Shown here: positions 35,964-45,933 of the stretch, one piece after another
Position numbering within the stretch: position 1 is the stretch's first letter
How the letters are laid out: each line of letters begins with the position of its first letter
DNA from: Linnemannia hyalina
Lineage: Eukaryota; Mortierellomycota; Mortierellomycetes; Mortierellales; Mortierellaceae
Direction of reading: 5' to 3'
Assembly (NCBI GenBank): GCA_019671135.1
Contig: JAHRHY010000010.1
Span: forward strand, 1,364,001 to 1,428,000
DNA length: 64,000 nucleotides
Program-made: the position numbers and the translations under genes
Notes under the pieces: model-generated
The model's input: only the letters and a program-made list of their open reading frames with translations
What the model was told of the DNA's origin: nothing
Database searches by the model: none

Positions 35964-38386
35964 AGTTGGGTTAGTGGGATGGGTGGGGATGAGATAGAGG
36001 AAGGAAGGAAGATGGAGAGAGAGAGGAGAGGAAGATGGTAAGAATAGATGGAAAAGATGAGGAGAATAAGGGGTCGATCGCGCCTTGACCCTTTTCGTGT
36101 TGTCGGAAGAGTCGGTGACATCCACTCGATGGACAGGCACCTAGTTCGCCTCGCCAAACTCATCTGAGCAGCTGGTGTCACTTCTGCCGCATTGTCTTCG
36201 CCCTGAGAAGGGTAGATACATTTTCTTACCTATCTTTTTAGTTGATGATACGCTGGGACAAAACATGAACAACGTGCCCCACTTCTCTTCGCTTTCCTTC
36301 TTATTCCTCAACGCAGGATTGTGTCCATGCAACACACATTTCATCTAGACTCGAGTGCATCACTCATTCAAGGTGTCTGCCATTCTTCTCATCTTTGTTG
36401 CCTGCCTTGTGTTTTTGTCCGAAGCCTGAGGTACATGTCAATCTACGCGTTTGATCTGTCTACCTTAGCGTTGGATAGAATCTGGACAGCGCGGCACCAA
36501 CGGCCATTTCTTTTATTTTCCTTCATCACACTATCTCTTTTTTTTATACACTTCTTGTCGTCTTTAGGGTCCAAACCACCATTGTTCTCTTTTTGCATTC
36601 TCCCTTAAAAAGCAAGAACACTACGCCGTTCTCGATTTTTTTATTCCTTCTTCTTGAGTATCAGGTACAAGACAGCATACTATTCCTCCCTTTCTCTTCT
36701 ATCCTTCCCTTTTCTTTTCAAATAGGAAAAATACAAGGCGTCTGATTTTCTCGTCTACTTTCTCTCTTGTCCCCTCTTTAGCATTGGATGCGATCTGGAA
36801 AACATAGCATCTCGTTGTTTTCATTTTGAGTCGTTCTCATTTCCTTTCTCTGCCTCCGAAATAAAAAAGAAAAAGACAACACGTCCAACTTTCTCGTTTA
36901 CTTTATTCCACCCTCACATCACCTCTTTCGTTTTCTCCTTTCTTCTCCGTATTGTTCTTCAGCGCTGGACAAAATCTGGTTAGGACAGAATGATGTCTCA
37001 GTCCTCTTCTTTCCACTGTTACTCCTGGTACTTTCCTTCCTTCAAAAAATGCGCCGCATATCACACACTTTCATCCATGAAAATGATGGTTTCGTGTCTC
37101 TATATTATACTAATGGTACCCGTAGTGTAGATGATTTTATTTAGAAGATATCAAACAGAATGGGTACGAGGCGTCGAAAGGAACCGCGATAAGAAAAAAA
37201 ATTGAACGCGACAATAGTAGCGAAGATGATGATCAGTGCACCTTTTTTTCCACACCAGTACCTGACTTATCACAAAAGAAACGTGAAAAAAATACCAACG
37301 CAGGCGCGCCTATTTTATCTGGTCAGGTCAAATTTCAAGAAGAAAAAGGGGTCGTTAAAGAGAATGAAAAAAAGATTGCCAGAAGAATAGCGACGCGAAC
37401 CTGTGTACTTCTCTATAAACGTGTGCAGGGATAAAAAGAAAGGAAGAGAGAAGAGAGAAGCACGCGTTATTCCGTGCCATTTATTTCGACAGCCTGGCCT
37501 CGAGATGAGACACGTCAATACTAGATCATAAGGTCTGTACGTCAGTTTTTTGAGTCCAGAAAACACTACTTAAGCCGCTCAGGAATGACGCCCCAACCGC
37601 TTGCATCGGTGGTTGGATCGGTGGTTGGATCATCAACAGTTCCGTGGTTTTGAAAAAAAAAAAAAGAGGAGGGAGGCGTTGGCAAGATAATCAGACGCGA
37701 CATATTAGCACACCGCCTCCGTACCTGGATCGGTAGATACTTGAGCAGAAAAGAGAAAGGTATTAGGATAAAGTAGCGTTTTAACAATCTGCCTCAGCAC
37801 ATCTAGAACTCACCAAAGGCGTCGGGTGAAGAAAAAATAATTTGGAAGTATTGAATGGGTTAAAAAGTAGAAGTACTATGACGATGCATCGCGTCTGAAA
37901 AGCTAACTCAGGCTAATGCTGAAATGGTTCCTGGGCTCTTTAAAAAGTAATTGAGGGAACGAAAAACCATATGGTTCTGCTTGAGAGGGTTATATCTAAC
38001 CAAAAAAATGAGAAAACGAAAGATGGTTATGGCTAACCTTTTACTAGCTTAACCGATGAACTTGGTCAAAAACATTGGTCGCTCGCAAATATTACGATAA
38101 CCTTAGGCGTGGCCTAAGGTTATCCCTTTTGCTGGCCCCGCGAACAGACAAAACACACTTGGCAAGGACGATGTCCGTGGCTTGGCCATGGGCCGTCCTT
38201 CGTAAGAGTGGCAAATTTAAAGCGGATAGAGTGGCACACAAAAAGAAAGACGAAGCCGGGGGTTTTCGTCACTCCCGGCAGCCTGATAGATAAAAAGAAA
38301 CAAAACAAAAAAAGAGGAACGAAGCCCCGGGCAGCCACCTGGTGACCAAAAAAAAAAATACAGGTCCTTGAATGGAACAAAAATAC
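35964..38386. other. Start of the gene-poor island, no gene seen
   Basis: About 2.4 kb holds no supported coding region. 36000-36080 is the purine-rich leader of the minus-strand gene. The rest is AT-rich with homopolymer runs (e.g. A run at 37655-37667), several loosely similar blocks (GGAYAAAATCTG / GGATAGAATCTGG near 36472, 36788, 36966) and a perfect 13-bp inverted repeat at 38097-38125. Confidence 0.5.
38097..38125. repeat. Perfect 13-bp inverted repeat with 3-nt loop
   Basis: GATAACCTTAGGC at 38097-38109 is followed by GTG and its exact complement GCCTAAGGTTATC at 38113-38125. It would fold into a strong hairpin. It lies 260 bp from the tRNA-Thr. It may be the end of a small inverted-repeat element or a terminator-like structure. 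Confidence 0.85.
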
Positions 38387-38458
38387 TGCCTCCGCTCGGG
38401 ATTGATCCGAGGACCTTTCCATTACGAGTGGAACGCTCTGCCACTGAGCTACAAAGGC
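38387..38458 (-). tRNA. tRNA-Thr (anticodon CGU)
   Basis: The 72-nt minus-strand sequence folds into a cloverleaf. The acceptor stem is GCCTTTG/CGGAGGC with two G-T pairs and discriminator A. The D-arm is GCTC...GAGC with AGTGGC, which also forms the A box TAGCTCAGTGGC. The anticodon stem is TTCCA/TGGAA with loop CTCGTAA, giving anticodon CGU (Thr, ACG codons). The T-arm is CTCGG/CCGAG with loop ATCAATC, an unusual T-loop start (A instead of T); the B box GGATCAATCCC is otherwise close to consensus (GGTTCGANTCC). A T5 run (pol III terminator) follows at 38378-38382. There is no intron. Confidence 0.93.
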
Positions 38459-38546
38459 ACTGTTACGCTGTGTCATGAATTGCCACCCCTATATTCACCA
38501 CTTTCCCTTCTCCTTTCCCACTCACTTTCCTTCTTTTCCCTTCTTT

Positions 38547-38547
<1 letters not shown>

Positions 38548-38582
<35 letters not shown>
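38548..38582. repeat. 35-nt homopolymer T run
   Basis: An uninterrupted run of 35 T on the + strand lies 90 bp from the 5' end of the minus-strand tRNA-Thr. It directly abuts the 5' edge of the LINE-like coding fragment. Read on the minus strand it is a long poly(A). Confidence 0.9.
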
Positions 38583-38583
<1 letters not shown>

Positions 38584-38584
38584 T

Positions 38585-39577
38585 TGCGTTGCACAAGAGG
38601 CTCGCAAGCCCAACCTGTACCCAACATGCGTGTGCCGACGATGCGAGCTCGAGAAGGAGGATAACGATCACGTCTGGAAATGCCCTTCGGCAGCTGAGAC
38701 CACCACTGAGATCTGGAAGGAGGCCATGGGCAAGATTAATGAGTGGGGTGTGCAGGCGACAAACAGCTACAACGCAGCCAGGAAGCGAGAATACAAACGC
38801 GCGGTGGACAGAGGTCGTCAGGTACCGAGGCCAGTACCCATACACTGGTGGCCCCCTTCGGATGCGGATCATGTGCGAGGATTTTCCTCCATCGGTGGAG
38901 CTCGAGCCGTGCACAGCGGTAGTCCAGCTCCCGATCGAGACGAGAAACCGATGTGGAATGTGTCGGATCTCCTCCGCGGCATCACCCCCTTGAGCATGTT
39001 GACTGAATGGTCCGCGGTCTTCCGGACCCCAATGTCCATCGCTAAGACAGTCCTTCACAAGTTTGTTGGCTACCTGGAGGCGCAGGCCTCGGAGCTGATC
39101 TGGAAACCTCGGTGCTCCGCGACGATCGCGTGGGAACAAAGCCAGGGCATCTCTACCAAGGACAAGACATCCAAGTACACAGGCCCCCGAGGTGACTGGA
39201 GTCAAGGATACGGTTACATCACGCACGATGGTTTCTGTCCGTGTGGCGCTTCGCTAGCCACACATGATGAAGGAAGGTGCCCTGGGGCGACCAAGGACCC
39301 ACGCGCTGCTGACGAGCGGTTGTTGGAGAGCTTGTTAGGAAGGAGGAGGTTGTCAATGATGGAGAGGATGGGAAGAATCCCCTTCATTCGTATCTAGTTT
39401 TATTTTCTTCCGTTTAAGCTGTGAAGAGCAGCGACAATTGTTGCGCAGAGCCAGGTTCCGGACCGGACTGCAACTGGTGGATGGTGCACTGAAGAGTTTG
39501 GTCTGTAGTTCCCTTTTACCTCCAAATAACTTCTCTATGCTGTTTGTTTGAGAAATAAAATTGTGTACGAAAAAAAT
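38585..39577 (+). mobile_element. 5'-truncated non-LTR retrotransposon, 3' end of ORF2
   Basis: An open frame runs on the + strand from the T run to the stop at 39395-39397 (about 270 residues). It begins with a zinc-binding motif typical of the C-terminus of LINE-type reverse transcriptases: CVCRRCELEKEDNDHVWKC (C-x2-C-x8-H-x3-C). A second Cys/His cluster lies near the end (FCPCGASLATHDEGRC). The reverse transcriptase and endonuclease domains are absent, so the copy is truncated and dead. After the stop come about 180 nt of 3' sequence with AATAAA (39554-39559) and a short terminal A run (about 39570-39577), fitting a poly(A)-ended retroelement. The exact clade is not determined. Confidence 0.72.
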
Positions 39578-40480
39578 AATTGCGGTTGTGCCTAGCCGAA
39601 GAAAAAAATGCCTCGTTCATTTATGTGTGCTCGATGGCTGTTGGCTGCTTTCCTTATTTCTTCTTTTTTATAGTGCGCCGATTCGTATCCAAAAACAGAG
39701 AGAGGGAGAGACAAGGTGGGAGAGATACTCGCTCTATATTTTTCGGTGGATGATTGATTCGTGACAAGGAAAAAAGAACGACGCGTGTTTCTCTCTTCTC
39801 GTCTCCATTCTTTTTATTCCTGCCAGCGTTCAGAGAGGAAAGTACACATGTTGCGTCGCCATTCTCTCCTCATTTTCTTTTTTGGCATCATTGTTCCTTT
39901 CTCTTTGACCACCTCGAAAAAAGACGCTTCTGTCTTAATATTATATTTTTTGCTTTTTGTGACGAGTCAAGGACTGGTATGAAAAGAAAATGTACAGAGC
40001 ACCATCTTCACTACTCTCAGCCACTTCATATTCTGTCTTCCTGAAAGCCTTTTTTATGTGGGGGATAGAAAAAGATTGAACTCCTGAGCGTTTTTTCAAA
40101 GGAGTGCTCAACCCCGATCCATCTTCTCCCTTTCTTTTTCACACCTCCCCTCTTACTATTTTCCATTAAATCCTCGTAATAATAGTTTAACCAGATAATA
40201 TAAAAGGATACCTAGAGTGAACGATAGAATAGCATCTTACCCCCTACTGTCTATCCCATTCACCTAGGTTGAGAACCGCCCGAAGATCCGCATACATGTT
40301 GTCGTCACCAGTGCGATGATGTAAACAAAGACTATATGTGGGGGATCTAGTCTAAACAAATGGGCAGTGGAGCTAGGACTATATCCGTAAGGATGAACTG
40401 GGAGAGGACCAAGGAGTTCGCATATGTGAGATCGATAGAATAATAAACTAAAATAAAATAGAGGGAGGGGGGGGGGAATA

Positions 40481-40512
40481 AAGGGAAGGAGTGCTAACAG
40501 TAAAGTAGACCC
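40481..40512 (+). repeat. Short direct repeat, unit 1
   Basis: This 32-nt block recurs at 40711-40742 with about five differences. Both copies run on into different sequence. Confidence 0.75.
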
Positions 40513-40710
40513 CTGGGCACTGGCTAACCCATAATATATGTTGACAGTTGCACCGCAGTCCGTCGTTAGACGATAGATCGGCCTGTGGTCGGGTGTTGGG
40601 CTGCAACAGCGGAGGTCTGGCGGAAACGTCGGCAGGGCGGAAAGTGGATCTCTATGGTATCAGGAGGGCGCAAAGTGTCAAGGATAGGACAGACAAGCCG
40701 GGGAGAACAA

Positions 40711-40742
40711 AAGGAAGGAGTACTAACAATAAAGTAGACCCT
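40711..40742 (+). repeat. Short direct repeat, unit 2
   Basis: This is the second copy of the block at 40481-40512. The spacing is 230 bp. Confidence 0.75.
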
Positions 40743-41568
40743 TGTGTGATATGCTGGTTGTCGCGCGTCCCGACTGTTCGATCGCCCGTATGTCTTTTCA
40801 CGCCTGGCATCGGTCGCGACATAAGGGAGGTCGAGAATAAAGGGAGTGCCGATCCTGCTTTCAATGGTGTTTGTTCAAAGGAAACACATCAAAAGAATGA
40901 ATCAAAAAGAGTAAGAGAAAAGAAGCACCTCGAGCCAATAGCTCGGTTCCGAATTATTTTATTATCATTTTCTGCACTACGAAATGGTGGCCACGAGAAC
41001 GCCACCAAAATATCACTCAAAAAGCAGATCCCCATCTACACCACACCAGTGATCTAGTAGAAATCACTCCCCCTTCCCATTCCTCTTCCTCGAGTTTTCC
41101 CGGTCTAGTTGTGACCATGTGGGATCTCTCGCTAATGTTCCTGAGTAATTGTTCCCTACATAATGATTTCGGGGTTATCAATGATAAACCCATGGTTGCA
41201 GAAAAGTAACGGCATTTTTTCTTCTCATCACCCTTTTTATTGTTTATATTTGTTCACTATTTCTCTCTCTTGCCTTCTTGCGCTGTTTTGCCTTAGAATA
41301 GGATCAAGCGAGTTAGCGAGTGAGAAAATGTGTTGTTTATTCCTTCCTTGTCACTGAACAGCTTTTGCAGGCCTGAGCAGGGACAAGAGTGTGGTTAATC
41401 CACTATGCCAAATAAAAAACAATGCAAAAAGAAAATGGAGTGCTCACTAATGAGAATCATATCAAAAACGTTACAGTGCTATTTTTCTGGTCGCAAAACA
41501 GTTTAATGTGCATATTCTTATCTTCAAAAAAAAAATGTATACCCTTAGTGGGCCGTAAAATTTTGCTA

Positions 41569-42930
41569 TTAATCAAGAATCACCCAATCCTCCTGGGCTG
41601 GTGCCTTGGCAGCAGGAGTGCCAAACCCTCCATCCTTGTCTTCCATTACGAAGTCGGCATCTTCGTATGTTCTATGAAAGTGCAGCACCAAAAACAATAA
41701 GTACTTTGTCAGTGGCCGCCAAAGAAGACTATCCTCGCATCGCCATTATAACAATGGGCAATTACACAAGTGAAAGGACACTTACGTTGTTTCATCCATA
41801 AATTCTTGAAGGAATTTAGGGACGACTTGCTGGCACTCCACCAAGAATGTGGCCAGCTGGGAAGCAATGACGTTGTTGCTATTAGTGTAAAATGTCGTGA
41901 CGAGGGTTGGTTTGCCAGTTCTGGCGATGCATTCGATCCGGTGCACATACTCGTCAACCTCGTCGCAGAGGTCGTAGTTGACCACGTGAAGGACGTCCTT
42001 GATATCCAGATCGAGAGAGGCGGCCGAGGTGGTGATCAGGATAGGGCTTCGACCGGACTTAAAGGCATTCAAAGCGTCTTCACGTTCGCGTTGGTTGCGG
42101 TCACCGTGGAGCGAGACGCAAGGGAAATTTTGGCTGTACAGGACATCGTCCAGTTTATCAGCCCTGAGCTTGCTGTTGACAAAAATGACCGTGCGCGATG
42201 GAGGCTGGGACAGGAGTAGGTTGACCAATGTCTCCTCCTTGCGGTATTCTTCCAGCTTGACCACCTTTTGCACGATGTCGCGCGTAGTTCCTCCGATTCT
42301 ACATAGACGCGTCGAATAAAGAGTATGCGCACATTAGCAATGTTGTATCGACGGCCGATCATTATTCTGCAACCTGACGTTTGATGTTATTGACGGTTTC
42401 ACAACAAAGGAGAACATACTTTCTGACGCGAATATGGATGTAGTCATCCTTGAGAACCTTACGCGCGGGGGCCTGGACGATGGACGATAATGTGGCACTG
42501 CGGAGCGCGGTCGATAGGCTCTCGTTCTTGTGCATGTCGGAAGGCATCATGATCTGCCTAATAGAAGGCTCGAGCTGGGTGGCATGTTGCTATCAGTAAA
42601 ATGGTCACATATGAGGTAATATGCCGATTTGATCAGTACTTGACCTTGTGAGGTGGTAAAGGCAAACATATAACTGATCATCAAAAGACAGGTATAGGCT
42701 TTTTACCCAGATGGGAGTGGGTTCTTTGTACTTGTCAAAGTAGATACCGGCGTTGGTGCGGCTCTCCTCGTCAACGAGCTCGTATTCGATTTCAGCGTTT
42801 TCGCGTGCGGTCTCGTCGGTGTAGTCCTTAACGGTTGCGGTGGGGTCTCCCATAGGAGACCATTCAGATCCAAAATATAGCGTAACATTTCTCTCATCTC
42901 TGTCCGTCGCGGTAAGATCAACCATGACCA
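41569..42930 (-). pseudogene. Ded1/DDX3-like DEAD-box helicase remnant lacking the catalytic core
   Basis: Minus-strand exons read in phase through normal splice sites. A 5' exon (about 42706-42930) ends in GIYFDKYKEPTPIW, which matches the INFDKY segment before the Q motif of Ded1. Next come about 42420-42590 (LEPSIRQIMMPSDM..., SAT box and KVLKDDYIHIRV), 41786-42298 (RecA2 domain) and 41569-41671 (C-terminus ending QEDWVILD). Everything between the Q motif and the DEAD box, including Walker A and DEAD, is missing. In RecA2 two key motifs are also altered: the usual ATAVAARGLDI is TTSAASLDLDI, and HRIGRTGR is HRIECIAR. It therefore cannot be a working helicase. It may be a recently disabled duplicate, or a gene now making a helicase-dead protein, since splice sites and frames are intact. 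Confidence 0.78.
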
Positions 42931-43367
42931 TCAGACAAGAATATCTGTATAATAGCAATCACGTACGCTAACCATTGTAATATTTCGTACGCAATCATCC
43001 TACTAAATATTACCACATTCTCCAAACAGAAAAGTACCATAGTTTTTCGCATAGATCTCTCCTGAATGTACATGTCCATTACCAGACCGCATCCTTTGCA
43101 TCGAAATTAAGGGCATTAGTTCTTGTCGATGATACTCCAAAACATGTTCTGACTATGTTGCATCTTTGCCATGAAATGCAGATAAGAGACTAGTTTTTAA
43201 AAAATCGCATCTTGCTTGGTGCCTATTTATATTGTATCTCTCTTGCAAATTCGGATTGTATACGTCAACTCGAATGGTACACATGTCGTTGACAGAGAGT
43301 TGGATGTTTTAAAAAACCATTTCCGTGTGACGTGTACGTGAAAAATCGCCATAGTTGTTGTTAGTAG

Positions 43368-43437
43368 TGTGTGTATGTGTATGTATATGTGTATGTGTAT
43401 GTGTATGTGTGTGTGTATGTGTGTGTGTGTGTGTGTG
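43368..43437. repeat. (GT)n/(GTAT)n microsatellite
   Basis: About 70 nt of GT dinucleotides with interspersed TA. Confidence 0.9.
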
Positions 43438-43904
43438 GGAGGGATACAAAGGTAGGAGGATGATGTGTAAAGGAAAGAAAGAAGGAAAGAAGGAAAGAAA
43501 GAAGGGAAGTAGTTCAAAGGTTCATTTTGTGCGTTGGCGCGGAAAGTCAGTCACATCTACCGAGGTCTGGTGCGGAAAGCCCTAAATACATAGTGGAGTA
43601 ACGTGTTTAAGGACGTAGTAGAGAGTATTACCCAGCATGTGAGCCGTCTCTTTTGCCGATATATCGAGAAGGAAGTCAGAGAGTAGTTATAAAAGCCACG
43701 CTGTGATAGGACCATCAAGCTAGAGTAGGAGAGCAACATCACTGGCAATATGAAGCGCACACACACAACCAATAACCAGAGGGCACAGTGGACACAGATC
43801 CACAGGTGGCAATAGATCTATGAGCAGGCCTTTGTGGACGAGCCGTATCAGAACGCAGAAACAGCGGTGTCAAGGCAAGTAGAGCGATACTCGAGCGGCT
43901 GATC

Positions 43905-44165
43905 GATCAGTCAATGACACCCTGTCGGGCCTGACGCCCATGGATATTGTGGAAAGGAGAGGCAACATGGTCATCAGAGAGTTGGAGGAGGAGCACACCT
44001 ACATCCTTTAAACGCGTCCCATAAAGCAACAGGTGTCGTCCGAACTCGCGTACGTCGTTCCTAATCTGGTGAAGACAGGCTGTACAAACCTCATGTGCAC
44101 TAGAACGATGCCGGATCACGAGCTTCGGAGGAAAGAAGTGGATATGAATGGATGTGAACAATAGC
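43905..44165 (+). pseudogene. Possible decayed coding fragment, family unknown
   Basis: One + strand frame reads DTLSGLTPMDIVERRGNMVI, then ELEEEHTYIL, stop, then QQVSSELAYVVPNLVKTGCT and HELRRKEVDMNGCEQ, stop. The amino-acid texture is protein-like on both sides of the internal stop (TAA about 44009), which suggests an old gene or element fragment. I do not recognise it. Confidence is low because composition alone supports it. Confidence 0.3.
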
Positions 44166-44924
44166 GGTGAGGAAATAAAGAATCAGGCAGGAAATAAAGA
44201 AATAATGGGTGGCTTGTAGGACACAGTCGAATTCACGACTATTGTGTGGATAAAATTTGATGTGTCGTCATGGGCGGGGCATCCTTACCGCTGTGAACTC
44301 ACAGCGCGTGCACGGAAGAAGAGGATGTGAGGGACACTATCTTGCAAGCGGCGTGGTCTCCGGCGCCGTGTGCGGCAAAGCAAAAGAGAGGGAGCGCCGT
44401 AGCGCGACCATCCAGGCCTTCTTGCGCGCTTTTAAACAAGCTTACTAAAAAAGCAATCCGTCTTCTGTTTTGTTTTCTTTTGGGTGATGAACATGCAATG
44501 GGTTGCATCTTTACTCTTGCTTCATTCCTCATTCTAGACTCCCTCCTTCCTCGCTTTACTTTCTTTCTTTCCATCTTTCCTCAAATACAACTCAATACAA
44601 AGTTAAATATTGTTAATCAAGAGAGCTCAATCAGCATGCATCTCTATCAACCTCAGCCAAGGCACTACTTATTTCGCCTTCTGCTGTCAAGGAATGTAGG
44701 ATACCCAGAGTTGTTGCCTATTCGGCTTGCCTTCAAGAAGGCCACGTGTGTTCTTCAAACATGGCCTGCATGCTGAAAGCGCGAAGATATGTTGACACAC
44801 TCTCGACCGACCTTACTGTAAGTTTGTAATATATATGTCTACACTGCAACTGTACGTCTTTGATTTCATTATTATCTTTTAGGCTGGCAACATTGGTCGG
44901 TCAACCTGAAGGAGACGGCTGACA

Positions 44925-45500
44925 CCCGTCCTCTTGACTTGCTTCAACACCAAAGTCGACAGAATGAATGCTTTAGTAACGGGGATGAATCATGGCGAGT
45001 CTGTCATCTACCATGCCGTGGACTGTACCCCAGACGAGGACTCTAACGAAGCTGGCCGTTATACCCCAGAGTTTCTCAACACTCTTTCGCCTAATGATTT
45101 GCCTCCTTTCAAGCTCGAGCTCAAAGTCGGTCAGCCCATCATAGTTCTTCGAAACATTCATCCTGCTCAAGGTCTGTGTCACGGCACCCGCCTTATCGTT
45201 CGACAACTACAACGCACACTGAATAGCACCGATATCTTGATTGGTATAAGCCCTGAACACATCGTCCTCGCCCCTAGCGTTCCTCTAACCAACGCCAATG
45301 ATAACCTCGCTTTTCAAATCAAGTTCCACAGGACGCAGTTCCCCATCGGGCCCGCTTATGCGATGACCATCAATATGGCTCAGGGACAAACCCTTCAGCA
45401 AGTTGGACTCCACCCCCCAAAAAACCCGTCTTTGGCCACTGCCAGTTGTACATCGCTCTCTCACGTTGTATCACTCCACGAAACCTGAAAATCCTCGTGT
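44925..45500 (+). pseudogene. Pif1-type helicase C-terminal remnant (Helitron-like)
   Basis: The + strand frame resembles the C-terminal part of the Pif1 helicases carried by Helitrons. It shows TCFNTKVDRMNALVTGMNHG, then YTPEFLNTLSPNDLPPFKLE, LKVGQPIIVLRNIHPAQGLC, HGTRLIVRQLQ and FPIGPAYAMTINMAQGQTLQ. These correspond to the family blocks 'LNSL..SGLPPHKL.LKVG.P..LLRNL....GLCNGTR' and 'RQFP...A.AMTINKSQGQ'. After QGQTLQQVGL the frame is damaged: the expected segment ending in KILV appears in another frame just before 45500. The N-terminal helicase half, Walker A and any Rep domain are absent nearby. It is a dead fragment of a mobile element or of a cellular Pif1-like gene. Confidence 0.72.
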
Positions 45501-45933
45501 AAGATGGTGAAATAAGAGACAGATAGGCCTTGTCGTTGTATTCAAGCGATTTTTTGAATAAACATACCTTTATACCTATTAGAAAATAAAAAACAACCTT
45601 TCTAGTTTAAGCTTAAATTATTTAAGCTTAATAATAATGGCCGTTGCCACCAAATGTCACTTATATCCTTCTCACAAGCCTTTTTTTTGATTTTTCTTTT
45701 TCTTGCATTTCTCTTTCACTCCGCTCCTTCATCTTCACCTTTATCTCCACACTTTGTCCATTATTTTTCTACCCTTGACTATTTTCCCATCTCCCAGAAT
45801 AGACAGTCAGTGGCACCATCCCTCTCTCTCCCCAACTTCCACTCATTTGTGAAATTATACTTCACCTTTCCTTCTCTGCACCGACATTCACTCACTTTCT
45901 TTCTCTCTCTATCTCTCTTTGTCTCTCCCCGTC
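45501..45933. other. Intergenic with AT palindromes, upstream of the unknown gene
   Basis: Two copies of the palindrome TTAAGCTTAA lie at 45607-45616 and 45622-45631. From 45655 to 45930 the + strand is very C/T-rich, like the leaders of other genes in this window, suggesting a real promoter for the gene at 45934. Confidence 0.5.

Larger units (their letters stand above)
39578..41568. other. Gene-poor stretch with short dispersed direct repeats
   Basis: No gene is supported. 40260-40870 contains related short blocks: AAGGGAAGGAGTGCTAACAG followed by TAAAGTAGACCC (40481-40512), AAGGAAGGAGTACTAACAAT followed by AAAGTAGACC (40711-40740) and AATAAAGGGAGTGCC (about 40835). A run of G sits at about 40467-40476. 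The GC-rich words around 40550-40640 and 40750-40850 look partly alike. It could be the non-coding part of a decayed repeat element. Confidence 0.5.
42931..44880. other. Gene-poor stretch with microsatellites
   Basis: No intact gene is seen. It contains the TG/TA microsatellite at 43368-43437, GAAAG/GGAAA repeats at 43470-43510 and a possible coding remnant at 43905-44165. Nothing else is recognisable. Confidence 0.45.

Noticed and set aside
38372..38584. Extension of the LINE frame upstream into MEQKYCLRSGL...
   Set aside because: That part reads through the tRNA gene and the T run, so it is chance openness and not part of the element.
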